DNA of 64,000 bases from Hydrogenophilus thermoluteolus (GCF_003574215.1 NZ_AP018558.1:1-64000); one strand, 5' to 3'; positions 16,239 to 25,584 are shown, counted from the first letter of the stretch. A program made the numbers and translations. Notes: generated from the sequence alone by a model not told the origin.

Positions 16239-17843
16239 ATGGATAAGAAACTGCCGATCGGCATCCAGAGTTTCACGCAGATCCGCCGGGAAGGGTACTA
16301 CTACGTCGATAAGACCCCATTTTTGGCACGCATGGTGGAAAGCGGCGGCAAGTACTATTTTCTTTCCCGTCCGCGGCGCTTTGGCAAGTCGTTGCTGCTC
16401 GACACGATCGCATGCGCCTTTTCCGGGCAGCGCGAACTCTTCGCGGCGCATGATGGGCGAGACGGCAGCGCGCCGCGCGAAGCGCTCTACCTTGCGGATC
16501 ATTGGGACTGGCGCAAACGCTATCCGGTGATTCGCCTTTCGTTCGGGACCGGTTCGTTCGCGAACGAAGCGGCGGTCGATGCGGTGATCCGCTATCAACT
16601 CAAGCGCAACGCACAACAGCTAGGACTCGGTGACGCGCCGCAATGGCCGCAACCGGGGCTTGCGCTCATGGAGCTCATCGAACGCGCCGCGAACCAGCAC
16701 GGCGCGCCGGTGGTGGTGCTGGTGGATGAATACGACAAACCGATCCTCGACGCGATCAACGATCCTGAGCAAGCGGCGGTGCACCGTGCGATCCTGCGCG
16801 ACCTCTATAGCGTGCTCAAGGACGCTGCAGAGAACCTCCGTTTCGTCTTCCTCACCGGGGTCTCCAAATTCAGCCAAGTCTCGCTCTTTTCCGGGCTCAA
16901 CAACCTCAACGACATCACGGTCGATGACGACTTTGCGGCGATCTGTGGCTACACCGACGCCGACCTCGACACTGTCTTTGCGCCCGAGTTTGCCGCCGCC
17001 GCGGCAGACGGCAAGCCGCTCGACCGCGAACGGGTGCGCTTATGGTACAACGGCTACTGGTGGGGCGGCACCGAGCGGGTCTATAACCCGTTCGACGTGC
17101 TCCTTTGCTTGGCCAAGCGCGAATATCGCCCGTGGTGGTTCGAAACCGCAACGCCGACCTTTTTGATCGAGCTCCTCACAGCGCGCGGCTTTTTCACACC
17201 ACAACTGGAGCGCACCTACGCCACCCACCAGCTGCTGGGTAGCTTCGACGTCGGGACGATGCCAAGCGAGACGCTCTTGTGGCAGACCGGCTATTTGACG
17301 ATTGCCCGTAAAGTGGAGGAAGCGGGGCAACTCCTTTACGAGTTGGCCATTCCCAACCAAGAGGTGCGGGTGGCGTTGAACGAAGCGTTGTTGGATGCGC
17401 TTCTGCCCCACCGCCACGAAGTGGAAGCGACGCTCAACGTGCTGCGGGCGTTGCGTGAAGGCGACAGCGAGACGCTGCGGGCCGAGTTCGACCACCTTTT
17501 CGCGCAAATTCCCTATGACTGGCAGTACCCGCTGGGTCACCTCGAAGCCTACTACGCAAGCCTTTTCTACAGCTTTCTGGCAAGCACTGGCGTGCGGTTG
17601 CTGGCCGAAGCGCACACCCGTGATGGTCGGGTCGACCTGGTGATCCAGGCGGGTGCGACCGTCTGGGTGGTCGAATTCAAGGTAGTGGCAGGCGAAAGCG
17701 CAACGGGGGCGGCGCTGGCGCAGCTGCGTGCGCGCGACTACGCCGCTGCGTATCGTGCCGCGCCGGGTGTGACGCGGGTGATCGAACTCGGGGTGGAGTT
17801 CAGCAAAACCACACGGCGGATCGTCGGATGGATGTGCGCATGA
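16239..17843 (+). CDS. AAA-ATPase-like / PD-(D/E)XK nuclease-fold protein
   Basis: Member of the AAA-ATPase_like plus DUF1703 family. It starts KLPIGIQSFTQIRREGYYYVDKT, the family hallmark, followed by a degenerate P-loop RPRRFGKSLLLDT near residue 50. The central region has VVVLVDEYDKPILDAI, a Walker B-like motif. The C-terminal PD-(D/E)XK domain shows DGRVDLVI followed by WVVEFKVV, the Asp and Glu-x-Lys of the nuclease core. The ATG at 16239 has GGGAG at 16228-16232, six nucleotides before it; an ATG at 16233 overlaps the epimerase stop. Length is 534 residues. Function is unknown; the family is patchily distributed and thought to spread horizontally. It overlaps uvrA by 4-16 nt. Confidence 0.85.
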   Translation: MDKKLPIGIQSFTQIRREGYYYVDKTPFLARMVESGGKYYFLSRPRRFGKSLLLDTIACAFSGQRELFAAHDGRDGSAPREALYLADHWDWRKRYPVIRLSFGTGSFANEAAVDAVIRYQLKRNAQQLGLGDAPQWPQPGLALMELIERAANQHGAPVVVLVDEYDKPILDAINDPEQAAVHRAILRDLYSVLKDAAENLRFVFLTGVSKFSQVSLFSGLNNLNDITVDDDFAAICGYTDADLDTVFAPEFAAAAADGKPLDRERVRLWYNGYWWGGTERVYNPFDVLLCLAKREYRPWWFETATPTFLIELLTARGFFTPQLERTYATHQLLGSFDVGTMPSETLLWQTGYLTIARKVEEAGQLLYELAIPNQEVRVALNEALLDALLPHRHEVEATLNVLRALREGDSETLRAEFDHLFAQIPYDWQYPLGHLEAYYASLFYSFLASTGVRLLAEAHTRDGRVDLVIQAGATVWVVEFKVVAGESATGAALAQLRARDYAAAYRAAPGVTRVIELGVEFSKTTRRIVGWMCA

Positions 17844-20800
17844 TCCGGGTGATCGGGGCGCGACAGAACAACCTCAAAGAGCTTACCGTCACCGTTCCCA
17901 CCGGGCGGCTGGTCGCGATCACCGGCGTTTCGGGGGCGGGTAAATCGTCGCTGGCGCTCGAAATCCTCTACGCCGAAGGGCAGCGGCGCTACGTCGAAAC
18001 CTTTTCCCCGTACGCGCGGCAATTTTTCGAACGGCTCGACCCGCCGGACGTGGATGCAGTGGAAGGGATCCTGCCGGCGGTGCGCATCGAAGCGGGGGGC
18101 GCGGTACGCACTTCGCGGGCGACGGTGGGCACGCTCACCGAAATCGACGACCTCCTGAAGGTGATCTGGGCGCAAGCGGCGACGTGGCGCTGTCCCTGTT
18201 GCGATTGTGACGCAGTGCGTTTCGCCGACGCACACGCGGTCTGGTCATGGTGTACCGAGCAGTTTCGGACACCCGACGCAGGGAACGTTGGGGAAGAAAC
18301 AGAGAACGCAGGGAAAAATGGGCGTGCGGCGGGAGAGCGTGTCGCGATCGCCTGGCCCCTCCTCGTTCCTGCGAATTGGTCGCCCGAAGCGGCATGGCGC
18401 GGGCTCGCCGCGCAGGGCTTTTCACGCGTATTGGGCGCCACCCCACACGAAAAGGGGGCGGTGTGGTGGGTGGTGAGCGACCGGTTGCGCTTTCATGCGG
18501 ACGAACGAGAGCGGTTCGTCGCCGCGGTGACCGCCGCGTCGGCGCGCAGCGATAACGGCGTGGTGCTCATCGCTCGTTGGGACGCTGTTGCTGCGTGGCA
18601 CGCAAGCGAAGGGGAACTGCCCCGCCATTGGGAACCCCCCCACGACGGAGTTTGGTTCGTTTCGCTCACCGACCCCTGTTGCCCGCGGTGTGGCGAAGCA
18701 GCGCCGCGCGCGACCCCGGCGCTCTTTTCCTACAACAACCCGCTGGGCGCATGTCCCACCTGCCGCGGATTTGGCGACCTCCTCGAGATCGACTGGGACA
18801 AAGTGATTCCCGACCCGTCGCGCACCCTTTCCGACGGCGCGATCCGCCCGTGGCAGAGCGGCGAATCGCAGCAGTGCCAAACGGAACTGGAACAGTTTGC
18901 CCGTGCCCGCGGGATCCCTTTGGATGTGCCGTGGGAAGCGCTTCCCGACGCGGTCCGGCGCTGGGTGATCGAGGGCGACCCGGAGTGGGTCAGCTGGGAG
19001 CACAGTTGGCCGAAACACTGGTACGGCGTGCGCCGCTATTTCGAATGGCTGGAAAGCCGCAGCTATAAGATGCACATGCGGGTGCTGCTGTCGCGCTACC
19101 GTTCGCCGCGCCGTTGCCCGGCGTGCCACGGCACGCGGCTCACCCCCGCGGCGCTCGCTTGGCGGTTGGCTGGCACGACGATCGCGGCGTTTCGCGAATG
19201 GGCGGTGCGTGACGCACGCGCGTTCTGGGAAACGCTTCCCGTCGCCACCTGGCCCCGCGGCGTGCGGCTGGCGTGGGAAGCGGCGCGCGAACGGCTCCGC
19301 TACCTCGACGAAGTGGGGCTGGGCTATCTGACGCTCGCCCGCGCCGCACGGACGCTTTCCGGCGGCGAACTGCAGCGGATTCGCCTCACCACGGCGCTCG
19401 GGGTGGAACTGACGCAAACCCTGTTCGTCTTGGAAGAACCCACTGCGGGGTTGCACGCGCGCGACGTCGATCGCGTGATCGCCGCGATGCGGCGGCTCGT
19501 CGCGTTGGGCAACACCGTGGTGGTGATCGAACACGACCCGCAAGTGATCGCCGCGGCCGATTGGGTGATCGACCTCGGGCCAGGGTCGGGTGAACGCGGG
19601 GGTTCGCTCGTCTTCGCTGGGCCACCCAGCGCGCTCGCTGCCCATCCGACTTCACGCACTGGCCACTATCTGCGCCGATGGCACGAACGGTGGGCAGCCG
19701 ATCGAAACGCTGTTGCCTCCGCAACACACGCCGCACCGCCTTCCTGTGTCCCTGACGCGGAGTCACCTGTGCGCGGCAAGCTTTCCGCACCCCCTGCTGC
19801 CGTTGTCGAATCCCAAACCGTGCCGAATGGACGCGCCAAACCCGCTGCGCCGACCCTGACCCTTTCGGTTCGCGAACGGCACAATCTGCGCGATTTCTCC
19901 GTGACCCTGCCTCTGACGGGTCTCACGGTGATCGCCGGGGTTTCCGGTTCCGGTAAATCGACGCTCGTCGAGGAGGCGCTGGTTCCCGCAGTGACCGCCG
20001 CGTTGGCCGGGTTGCCGCTTCCCGACGGGGTAACCCTCACCGCCGACTGGGACGGGCGAACCGAACGCGGACCCGACCCTGCCATTCCGTTGCCGATTGC
20101 CGAAGTGCTGTGGGTCGACCAATCGCCGCTTGCCAAAAGCGCCCGCTCGGTTCCGGTCACGGTGCTCGGGGTTTGGGACGGCTTTCGCAAAGCGTTTGCC
20201 CAGAGCGACGCAGCGCGGCAACAGGGGCTCAACGCCGCCGCGTTCTCGTTCAACAGCGGTGCCGGTCGCTGCCCGGCGTGCCAAGGCGCGGGGTACACCC
20301 GGATCGAGATGCAGTTCCTGGCCGACGTCTACCTCAAATGTCCGGTGTGCGACGGCAAGCGCTTTCGCAGTGAAGTGCTGCAGGTGACCTGGTTGGGGGC
20401 GAACGTCGCCGAATGGTTGGCGATGACCGTCGATGAGGCGATCGCGCGTTTGGCGACCGACCCGGTGGGGAATAAGCTCGTCCCGCCGCTCGCGCACCTG
20501 GCGGCGTTGGGTTTGGGGTATCTGCGGCTCGGGCAACCGACGCCGACTTTGGCGGGCGGCGAAGCGCAACGCTTGAAACTCGCGGCGGCGCTCGCCGCCG
20601 AAAAGGGGGCGGCGAAGCGCGCGCCCGAAGCGCATAATCGACGTTTGATCGTACTCGACGAGCCAACCACAGGGCTGCACGAAGCCGAAGTAGCGCAACT
20701 CCTGGCCTTTTTGCGCGCCCGCACCGCAGAGGGGGACGCGGTGGTGGTGGTCGAACACCATCGCGAGGTGATCGCTGCGGCCGACTGGGTGATCGAATTG

Positions 20801-23635
20801 GGCCCCGAAGGGGGTGAAGCGGGTGGACGGCTGGTCTTCGCGGGGCCGCCTGCGCAACTCGCGGCGGCAACGACCGCAACCGCTGCCGCGTTGCGCGGCG
20901 CGGCCCTTTCCCCATCTCCGCTGGCAACACGAACCGCTACCCCCGCTGGCATCGAGGCGGCAGCATCGGGGAAAGAGGCGAACGACCCCCAACTGCGGCA
21001 CGTTGCCGAAGCGCCTGCGCCGTACACGGGCGCCGTTTCACACCCTTCTTCCGTCGCGGCTGCGCTGCCCGCACCAGCGGATGAGACGAAGCGACACGTT
21101 TCGGTACTCCCACCCTCGGCACCCCCCTCGGCGATCGCGGTGATCGGCGCGCACGAACACAACCTCAAAGGGATCGACGTCACGATCCCGCACGGGCGCT
21201 TCACCGTGATCACCGGCCGCTCCGGTTCGGGGAAATCGACGCTCGCGTTCGATATCCTCTTCGCCGAAGGACAGCGCCGCTACCTGTTGGCGCTCGATGC
21301 CTACGCGCGGCAGTTCGTTCAGCCGCCGCCCCCGCCCGCGGTCGATCGGCTCACGGGGTTACCCCCCACCGCGGCGATCGAACAGCGCACGAGCCGCGGC
21401 GGCTGGAAAAGCACAGTCGCTACCCTCACCGAACTCTCCCCTTTCCTGCGCCTGTTATGGACCAAACTGGGCGTGCCCCAGTGCCCGAAATGTAACGTCC
21501 CGGCTGCGGTTCGTTCCGCCGAAGCGTGGGCGGAAGCGCTGTGGCAAAGTGGCGCGCCGCCCGAGGTCGTCTGCGCCGCGCTCGTGCGCAGGCGCAAAGG
21601 GGTCTATCAGGATCTCGCCGATTGGGCTGCGGCGCGCGGGTACGAAACGCTCTTCGTCGACGGCGAGGAACGGCCCACCCATCCGTGGCAACGGCCCGAT
21701 CGCTACCGTGAGCACGAGATCGACCTGCCGGTGGTGTGGCGCCCCCGCACCGAACCGGAACTGGCGCGGGCGATCGCTGCCGCGTGGCGGTTGGCCGACG
21801 GCTGGGCGAAGGTGCGCGTCGCGGGCACGTGGCGGGTGGTGAGCGCGCATGCGGTCTGTCCCGCGTGTGGTGACGCACTGCCGCCTTTGGATCCGCGCCT
21901 CTTTTCCAACCATTCGCCGCTCGGTTGGTGCCCCGAATGTCTGGGAACGGGACGGCACATGGTTGGAGCACGTGCTGAGACGGACGACGGTCAGCCCCGC
22001 TCCTTTGCCGAAGCGGTGGAGTGGGAGACGAAACACGTCGATGCGAACCGCCCCTGCCCGGCGTGCCACGGCAGCCGCTTGAACCCGGCGGCGCGCGCGG
22101 TAACGGTGGCGGGACTCCGTTGGGAAGCGCTCGAACGGATGACGATCGCCGAAGTGGCGGCGTGGCTCGACGCCCAAGAAGCGCATTGGCGGGCGTCTGC
22201 GTCTGCGGCGATCGTCGCCGAGCTCCTTCCCGGGTTGCGCGCGCGGCTGCAGCTGCTCGACGACGTCGGCGTCAGCTACCTCACGCTCGACCGCGCCGCG
22301 CCAACCCTCTCCGGTGGCGAAGCGCAGCGGATCCGCCTCGCGGCGCAACTGGGGGTGCAACTGACCGGTGTCGCCTACATCCTCGATGAGCCGACGATCG
22401 GGCTCCATCCCCAAGACGACGCGCGCCTCATCGCTGTGCTCAAACGGCTGCGCGATCAAGGGGCGACGGTGGTGGTGGTCGAACACGACGCGCGGGTGAT
22501 CGAAAGCGCCGACTGGGTGATCGACCTTGGCCCGGGCGCAGGCGAACACGGCGGCGAAGTGGTCGCGAGCGGTCCGCCGGAAGCGATCAAGAACCACCCC
22601 ACGTCGGATACCGGTCGCGCACTCCGTGAAGGAATTCCGCACCGCCTGGTTCCACCGCGCGACCCGCCTACCGCGTGGCTCACCGTGCGCGGCGCGTGTG
22701 CGAACAACCTCACCGGTTTCGACGTCGCGATCCCGCTCAATCGCCTCACGGTGGTCGCCGGTGTTTCGGGATCGGGCAAATCGACGCTGGTGCATGAGGT
22801 GCTTGCTGCCTCGCTCACCGCTCGCCGCCCCGTTGGCTGCCGCGCGGTGGACAACGCCGACGCGGTGGCACGACTCGTCGTCGTCGATCAAAGCCCGATC
22901 GGCAAGACCAGCCGCTCCTGCCCCGCCACCTACCTCAAATGTTTCGACCCGATCCGCGCCCTCTTCGCTGCGACGCCCGAAGCGAAAGCGCGCGGCTACC
23001 GCGCCGCTTTCTTCTCGTTCAACAGCGGCGAAGGGCGGTGCCCGGTGTGCAACGGCAACGGCTGGGTCGCCGCGGAGATGGCCTTTCTGCCGACGGTGCG
23101 CGAACCGTGCGATGCGTGCGGCGGCAGCCGCTACCGCAGCGACGCGCTTGCGGTGCGCTATCGCGGCAAGACCATCGCCGAGGTGCTCATGATGACCGCC
23201 GAAGAGGCGGCCACCTTCTTCGCAGCCCACCCGAAGATCGCCGAGTCGTTGCGCCTGATGACCGAAGTGGGGTTGGGCTACCTGCGGCTTGGGCAGACGA
23301 GCGCGACCCTTTCGGGGGGCGAAGCGCAACGCCTCAAACTGGTCGCGGAATTGGGGAACCGAGCGGCACGGCCAACACTCTACCTCTTCGACGAACCGAC
23401 GGTTGGGCTCCACATTGCCGATGTCGCGCTCCTTCTGCCCGTGCTCCACCGCCTGGTCGATGCCGGCCACACCGTGGTGGTGATCGAACACGACCGCGAC
23501 GTCTGGCAAGAGGCCGACTGGTTCATCGAACTCGGACCCGCGGGCGGGCGTGACGGCGGGCGGCTCCTCTACGCCGGCCCGCTCGATGGCGTGATCGCCG
23601 CGCAGACGCCGAGCGCGCGGGCGTTGATGGGTTAG
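17828..23635 (+). CDS. uvrA: Double-length excinuclease UvrA with four ABC modules
   Basis: UvrA detects bulky DNA lesions and loads UvrB in nucleotide excision repair. This product is 1935 residues, about twice the usual 940, and contains two UvrA-like halves in tandem. First half: Walker A GVSGAGKS at 33-40, signature LSGGELQR near 511, Walker A GVSGSGKS near 704, signature LAGGEAQR near 908. Second half: GRSGSGKS near 1131, LSGGEAQR near 1495, GVSGSGKS near 1645, LSGGEAQR near 1830. Zinc-binding Cys clusters occur in both halves (for example CPRCGE, CPACQGAGY, CPVCNGNGW). An Ala/Pro-rich linker (about residues 1000-1100) joins the halves. Similar long UvrAs are known in several betaproteobacteria. 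The ATG at 17840 (overlapping the previous stop as ATGA) is an equally possible start. Confidence 0.93.
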   Translation: MDVRMIRVIGARQNNLKELTVTVPTGRLVAITGVSGAGKSSLALEILYAEGQRRYVETFSPYARQFFERLDPPDVDAVEGILPAVRIEAGGAVRTSRATVGTLTEIDDLLKVIWAQAATWRCPCCDCDAVRFADAHAVWSWCTEQFRTPDAGNVGEETENAGKNGRAAGERVAIAWPLLVPANWSPEAAWRGLAAQGFSRVLGATPHEKGAVWWVVSDRLRFHADERERFVAAVTAASARSDNGVVLIARWDAVAAWHASEGELPRHWEPPHDGVWFVSLTDPCCPRCGEAAPRATPALFSYNNPLGACPTCRGFGDLLEIDWDKVIPDPSRTLSDGAIRPWQSGESQQCQTELEQFARARGIPLDVPWEALPDAVRRWVIEGDPEWVSWEHSWPKHWYGVRRYFEWLESRSYKMHMRVLLSRYRSPRRCPACHGTRLTPAALAWRLAGTTIAAFREWAVRDARAFWETLPVATWPRGVRLAWEAARERLRYLDEVGLGYLTLARAARTLSGGELQRIRLTTALGVELTQTLFVLEEPTAGLHARDVDRVIAAMRRLVALGNTVVVIEHDPQVIAAADWVIDLGPGSGERGGSLVFAGPPSALAAHPTSRTGHYLRRWHERWAADRNAVASATHAAPPSCVPDAESPVRGKLSAPPAAVVESQTVPNGRAKPAAPTLTLSVRERHNLRDFSVTLPLTGLTVIAGVSGSGKSTLVEEALVPAVTAALAGLPLPDGVTLTADWDGRTERGPDPAIPLPIAEVLWVDQSPLAKSARSVPVTVLGVWDGFRKAFAQSDAARQQGLNAAAFSFNSGAGRCPACQGAGYTRIEMQFLADVYLKCPVCDGKRFRSEVLQVTWLGANVAEWLAMTVDEAIARLATDPVGNKLVPPLAHLAALGLGYLRLGQPTPTLAGGEAQRLKLAAALAAEKGAAKRAPEAHNRRLIVLDEPTTGLHEAEVAQLLAFLRARTAEGDAVVVVEHHREVIAAADWVIELGPEGGEAGGRLVFAGPPAQLAAATTATAAALRGAALSPSPLATRTATPAGIEAAASGKEANDPQLRHVAEAPAPYTGAVSHPSSVAAALPAPADETKRHVSVLPPSAPPSAIAVIGAHEHNLKGIDVTIPHGRFTVITGRSGSGKSTLAFDILFAEGQRRYLLALDAYARQFVQPPPPPAVDRLTGLPPTAAIEQRTSRGGWKSTVATLTELSPFLRLLWTKLGVPQCPKCNVPAAVRSAEAWAEALWQSGAPPEVVCAALVRRRKGVYQDLADWAAARGYETLFVDGEERPTHPWQRPDRYREHEIDLPVVWRPRTEPELARAIAAAWRLADGWAKVRVAGTWRVVSAHAVCPACGDALPPLDPRLFSNHSPLGWCPECLGTGRHMVGARAETDDGQPRSFAEAVEWETKHVDANRPCPACHGSRLNPAARAVTVAGLRWEALERMTIAEVAAWLDAQEAHWRASASAAIVAELLPGLRARLQLLDDVGVSYLTLDRAAPTLSGGEAQRIRLAAQLGVQLTGVAYILDEPTIGLHPQDDARLIAVLKRLRDQGATVVVVEHDARVIESADWVIDLGPGAGEHGGEVVASGPPEAIKNHPTSDTGRALREGIPHRLVPPRDPPTAWLTVRGACANNLTGFDVAIPLNRLTVVAGVSGSGKSTLVHEVLAASLTARRPVGCRAVDNADAVARLVVVDQSPIGKTSRSCPATYLKCFDPIRALFAATPEAKARGYRAAFFSFNSGEGRCPVCNGNGWVAAEMAFLPTVREPCDACGGSRYRSDALAVRYRGKTIAEVLMMTAEEAATFFAAHPKIAESLRLMTEVGLGYLRLGQTSATLSGGEAQRLKLVAELGNRAARPTLYLFDEPTVGLHIADVALLLPVLHRLVDAGHTVVVIEHDRDVWQEADWFIELGPAGGRDGGRLLYAGPLDGVIAAQTPSARALMG

Positions 23636-23658
23636 AAACCGTGCGGTTGTCGTTCCTC

Positions 23659-23687
23659 TTGTCAATCGCGGTGCAACCGTTTAGAAT
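23659..23687 (+). promoter_or_regulatory. Sigma70 promoter of yefM-yoeB
   Basis: TTGTCA at 23659-23664 and TAGAAT at 23682-23687 are separated by 17 bp, a near-consensus promoter. Immediately downstream lie AGTACA (23688-23693) and GGTACAA (23700-23706), resembling the TGTACA-type operator half-sites bound by YefM. Autorepression by the antitoxin complex is therefore likely. Confidence 0.65.
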
Positions 23688-23725
23688 AGTACAGATAATG
23701 GTACAATTATCGCGGAACGGTTCCC

Positions 23726-23983
23726 ATGCGCGTAGTCAATTTTTCCGAAGCCCGGAACAACCTCAAACGGGTGATCGACCAGGTCATTGCCGACGCCGAC
23801 TATACGATCATCGTCCGTCGGGATGCTCCCGATGCGGTGGTGCTGTCGCTGGAAACCTTCAACAGCCTGATGGAGACGGTTCATCTCCTCAAATCACCCG
23901 CGAATGCTGCTCACCTCGCGCGTTCGCTCGCGCAGTACCGTCAGGGTCAAGTGACGCAGCAGGACTTGATCGATGCCGAGTGA
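23726..23983 (+). CDS. yefM: YefM/Phd-family antitoxin
   Basis: The 85-residue product is a type II antitoxin. The N-terminal Phd/YefM DNA-binding fold reads MRVVNFSEARNNLKRVIDQV with the ADYTIIVRRDAPDAVVLSLE sheet. The C-terminal tail wraps the toxin. It overlaps the toxin gene by 11 nt, ensuring coupled translation. It should repress its own promoter, whose -10 lies 38 nt upstream. Confidence 0.92.
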   Translation: MRVVNFSEARNNLKRVIDQVIADADYTIIVRRDAPDAVVLSLETFNSLMETVHLLKSPANAAHLARSLAQYRQGQVTQQDLIDAE

Positions 23984-24248
23984 CGAGCGGCCATTGAAAC
24001 TCACCTGGACCCTGGCGGCGTGGGAAGATTATCAATATTGGCAAAGTCAGGACAAAAAGACCTTGAAGCGCATCAATGCATTGATCCAAGACTGTTTGCG
24101 CCATCCGTTCGAAGGCATCGGCAAACCCGAACCGTTGCGCGAGAACCTTTCGGGTTTCTGGTCACGCCGCATTGACGAGACCCACCGCTTGGTCTACTGT
24201 GTCGATGGCGAAGCGTTGGTGGTGATTGCGTGCCGTTACCACTACTAG
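23973..24248 (+). CDS. yoeB: YoeB/Txe-family toxin (ribosome-dependent mRNA endonuclease)
   Basis: The 91-residue product belongs to the RelE/YoeB family, which cleaves mRNA in the ribosomal A site. It shows LTWTLAAWEDYQYWQSQD, KRINALIQD, GKPEPLRENLSGFWSRRID and the C-terminal CRYHY. These include the expected catalytic Glu, Arg and the terminal His-Tyr pair, so the toxin looks active. It is partnered with the overlapping yefM. Confidence 0.93.
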   Translation: MPSDERPLKLTWTLAAWEDYQYWQSQDKKTLKRINALIQDCLRHPFEGIGKPEPLRENLSGFWSRRIDETHRLVYCVDGEALVVIACRYHY

Positions 24249-24273
24249 GCGCAACTGCTAAGGAGCATCGGGT

Positions 24274-25056
24274 ATGTCGCAAAACCAAACCCCAATCCCC
24301 GTCTGGGATCCGCTGCTGCGCCTCTTTCACTGGGCGCTGGTTGCGTGCGTCGTCGGCGCGTTCGTTACGGTGAAATTGGGCGGTAACGCGATGATCTGGC
24401 ACGGTCGGTTCGGTGTCGCGATTTGCGGGTTGATCGCGTTTCGCCTGCTTTGGGGGGTGATTGGGCCAGAGACCGCGCGTTTTTCCCAGTTCGTCAAAGG
24501 GCCTGCGGCGATTCGCGCCTATCTCCAAGGGGCATGGCACGGGATCGGCCACAACCCGTTGGGGGCGCTCTCGGTGGTCGCGATGCTCGCCGTGTTCGGA
24601 ATCCAAGCGGTGCTTGGGCTCTTTTCCTATGACGAGATCGCGTTTCGTGGGCCGCTCGCGCGCTTGGTCAGCGAAGCGACGCAGCTCGCGCTCACGAGTT
24701 GGCACCGCCAACTCGAACCGGTGCTGATCGCGCTCGTCGCGCTGCACCTCACCGCAATCCTCTTTTACCGCGTGGTCAAACGCGAAGACTTGGTGCGGCC
24801 GATGATCACCGGCTATCGTTTGGCAACGCCGCATGAGGTCAAGGCCGCACGACTAGAGGCCACCGCCGCGTCGCAGGACGCATCGGCGGCGTCGCACGAC
24901 GCAACAACTCTACCCTTTGCGGTGGTGTGGCACACGAAAGCCTATTGGGTACGGGCAAGCATTGCGATTGCGGTGGGGATTGCTACCGCGCTTGTGGCGA
25001 GCGGGGTTTGGATCCCCGCCCCAGAAGTGGCGCCGGTTGCGGCGCCCGAATGGTGA
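24274..25056 (+). CDS. Cytochrome b561-family membrane protein
   Basis: A di-haem b-type membrane electron carrier. The 260-residue product begins WDPLLRLFHWALVACVV and has four N-terminal membrane helices with His residues at FHWAL, MIWHGRFG and SWHRQLEPVLIALVALHL that can ligate two b haems. A fifth hydrophobic segment lies near the C-terminus after an Ala/Ser-rich loop. Such proteins often pair with soluble c-type cytochromes; a cytochrome c' gene lies convergently 63 nt away. Its redox partner is inferred, not shown. RBS AAGGAG precedes the ATG. Confidence 0.85.
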   Translation: MSQNQTPIPVWDPLLRLFHWALVACVVGAFVTVKLGGNAMIWHGRFGVAICGLIAFRLLWGVIGPETARFSQFVKGPAAIRAYLQGAWHGIGHNPLGALSVVAMLAVFGIQAVLGLFSYDEIAFRGPLARLVSEATQLALTSWHRQLEPVLIALVALHLTAILFYRVVKREDLVRPMITGYRLATPHEVKAARLEATAASQDASAASHDATTLPFAVVWHTKAYWVRASIAIAVGIATALVASGVWIPAPEVAPVAAPEW

Positions 25057-25064
25057 GCGCTACC

Positions 25065-25101
25065 CGGTGATCGCTTCGTTTCTACCCGTGGGCGATCACC
25101 G
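25065..25101. terminator. Hairpin between cytochrome b561 and cytochrome c' genes
   Basis: A 10-bp perfect inverted repeat (CGGTGATCGC at 25065-25074 with GCGATCACCG at 25092-25101) lies between two convergent genes. No T tract follows on either strand, so it may be a weak bidirectional terminator or an mRNA 3'-end stabiliser. Confidence 0.5.
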
Positions 25102-25119
25102 CCGCGCCAAAACGGTGGG

Positions 25120-25584
25120 TTACTCCTCTTCGCGGAATTTTTCGTGGCAGGCTTTGCAGGCTTTGCCGACTTCACCAAACTGCGCTTTGATTTCGTCTTT
25201 GTCACCCATTGCCGCCACTTCGGCGAGTTTGTTCGCTTGTTCGACGAAATTGGTCGCGATTTTCCGCACTTCGTCCTGCTCTTGGAAGAAATTCTCCTTG
25301 AGGCGCGACTTCTTGAAGCCGACAACGCCCAGCGTATCGGGCGAATAGAGCGCGCCCATACCGGAATTGGCGATCGCGGCGATCACGTTCGCGGCTGCAG
25401 AGACCTGCGTCTGGCTGAACGGCATCGTGCCATCAACGACCATCGCTTTGATTTTGCCCATGTTCCAGGCCATGGTGGTGTAGCTGGCCTGGCGGAATTT
25501 CACTTTGTCTTCCGGTTTGAGCGCGTCGGCGTGTGCTGCTGCGGCACAGAGTGTGAGCGCTGTGATCATGGCGATGCGTTTCAT
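25120..25584 (-). CDS. Cytochrome c' (class II c-type cytochrome)
   Basis: Periplasmic four-helix-bundle haem protein that binds NO and CO. The 154-residue precursor has a Sec signal peptide (MKRIAMITALTLCAAAAHA) and a C-terminal haem site CKACH (Cys143, Cys146, His147) as in all cytochromes c'. The mature sequence from DALKPEDKVKFRQ onwards matches, from memory, the thermostable cytochrome c' of Hydrogenophilus thermoluteolus, the main clue to the host genus. The start at 25584 is supported by AGGAGA six nucleotides upstream; the open frame extends further but without signal. It is convergent with a cytochrome b561 gene. A role in NO protection is inferred from the family. Confidence 0.96.
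   Translation of the reverse strand: MKRIAMITALTLCAAAAHADALKPEDKVKFRQASYTTMAWNMGKIKAMVVDGTMPFSQTQVSAAANVIAAIANSGMGALYSPDTLGVVGFKKSRLKENFFQEQDEVRKIATNFVEQANKLAEVAAMGDKDEIKAQFGEVGKACKACHEKFREEE

Noticed and set aside
17840..23600. Long open frames on the opposite strand of uvrA, topB and similar genes
   Set aside because: They follow from high third-position GC, show no domain, and lie wholly inside well-supported genes.
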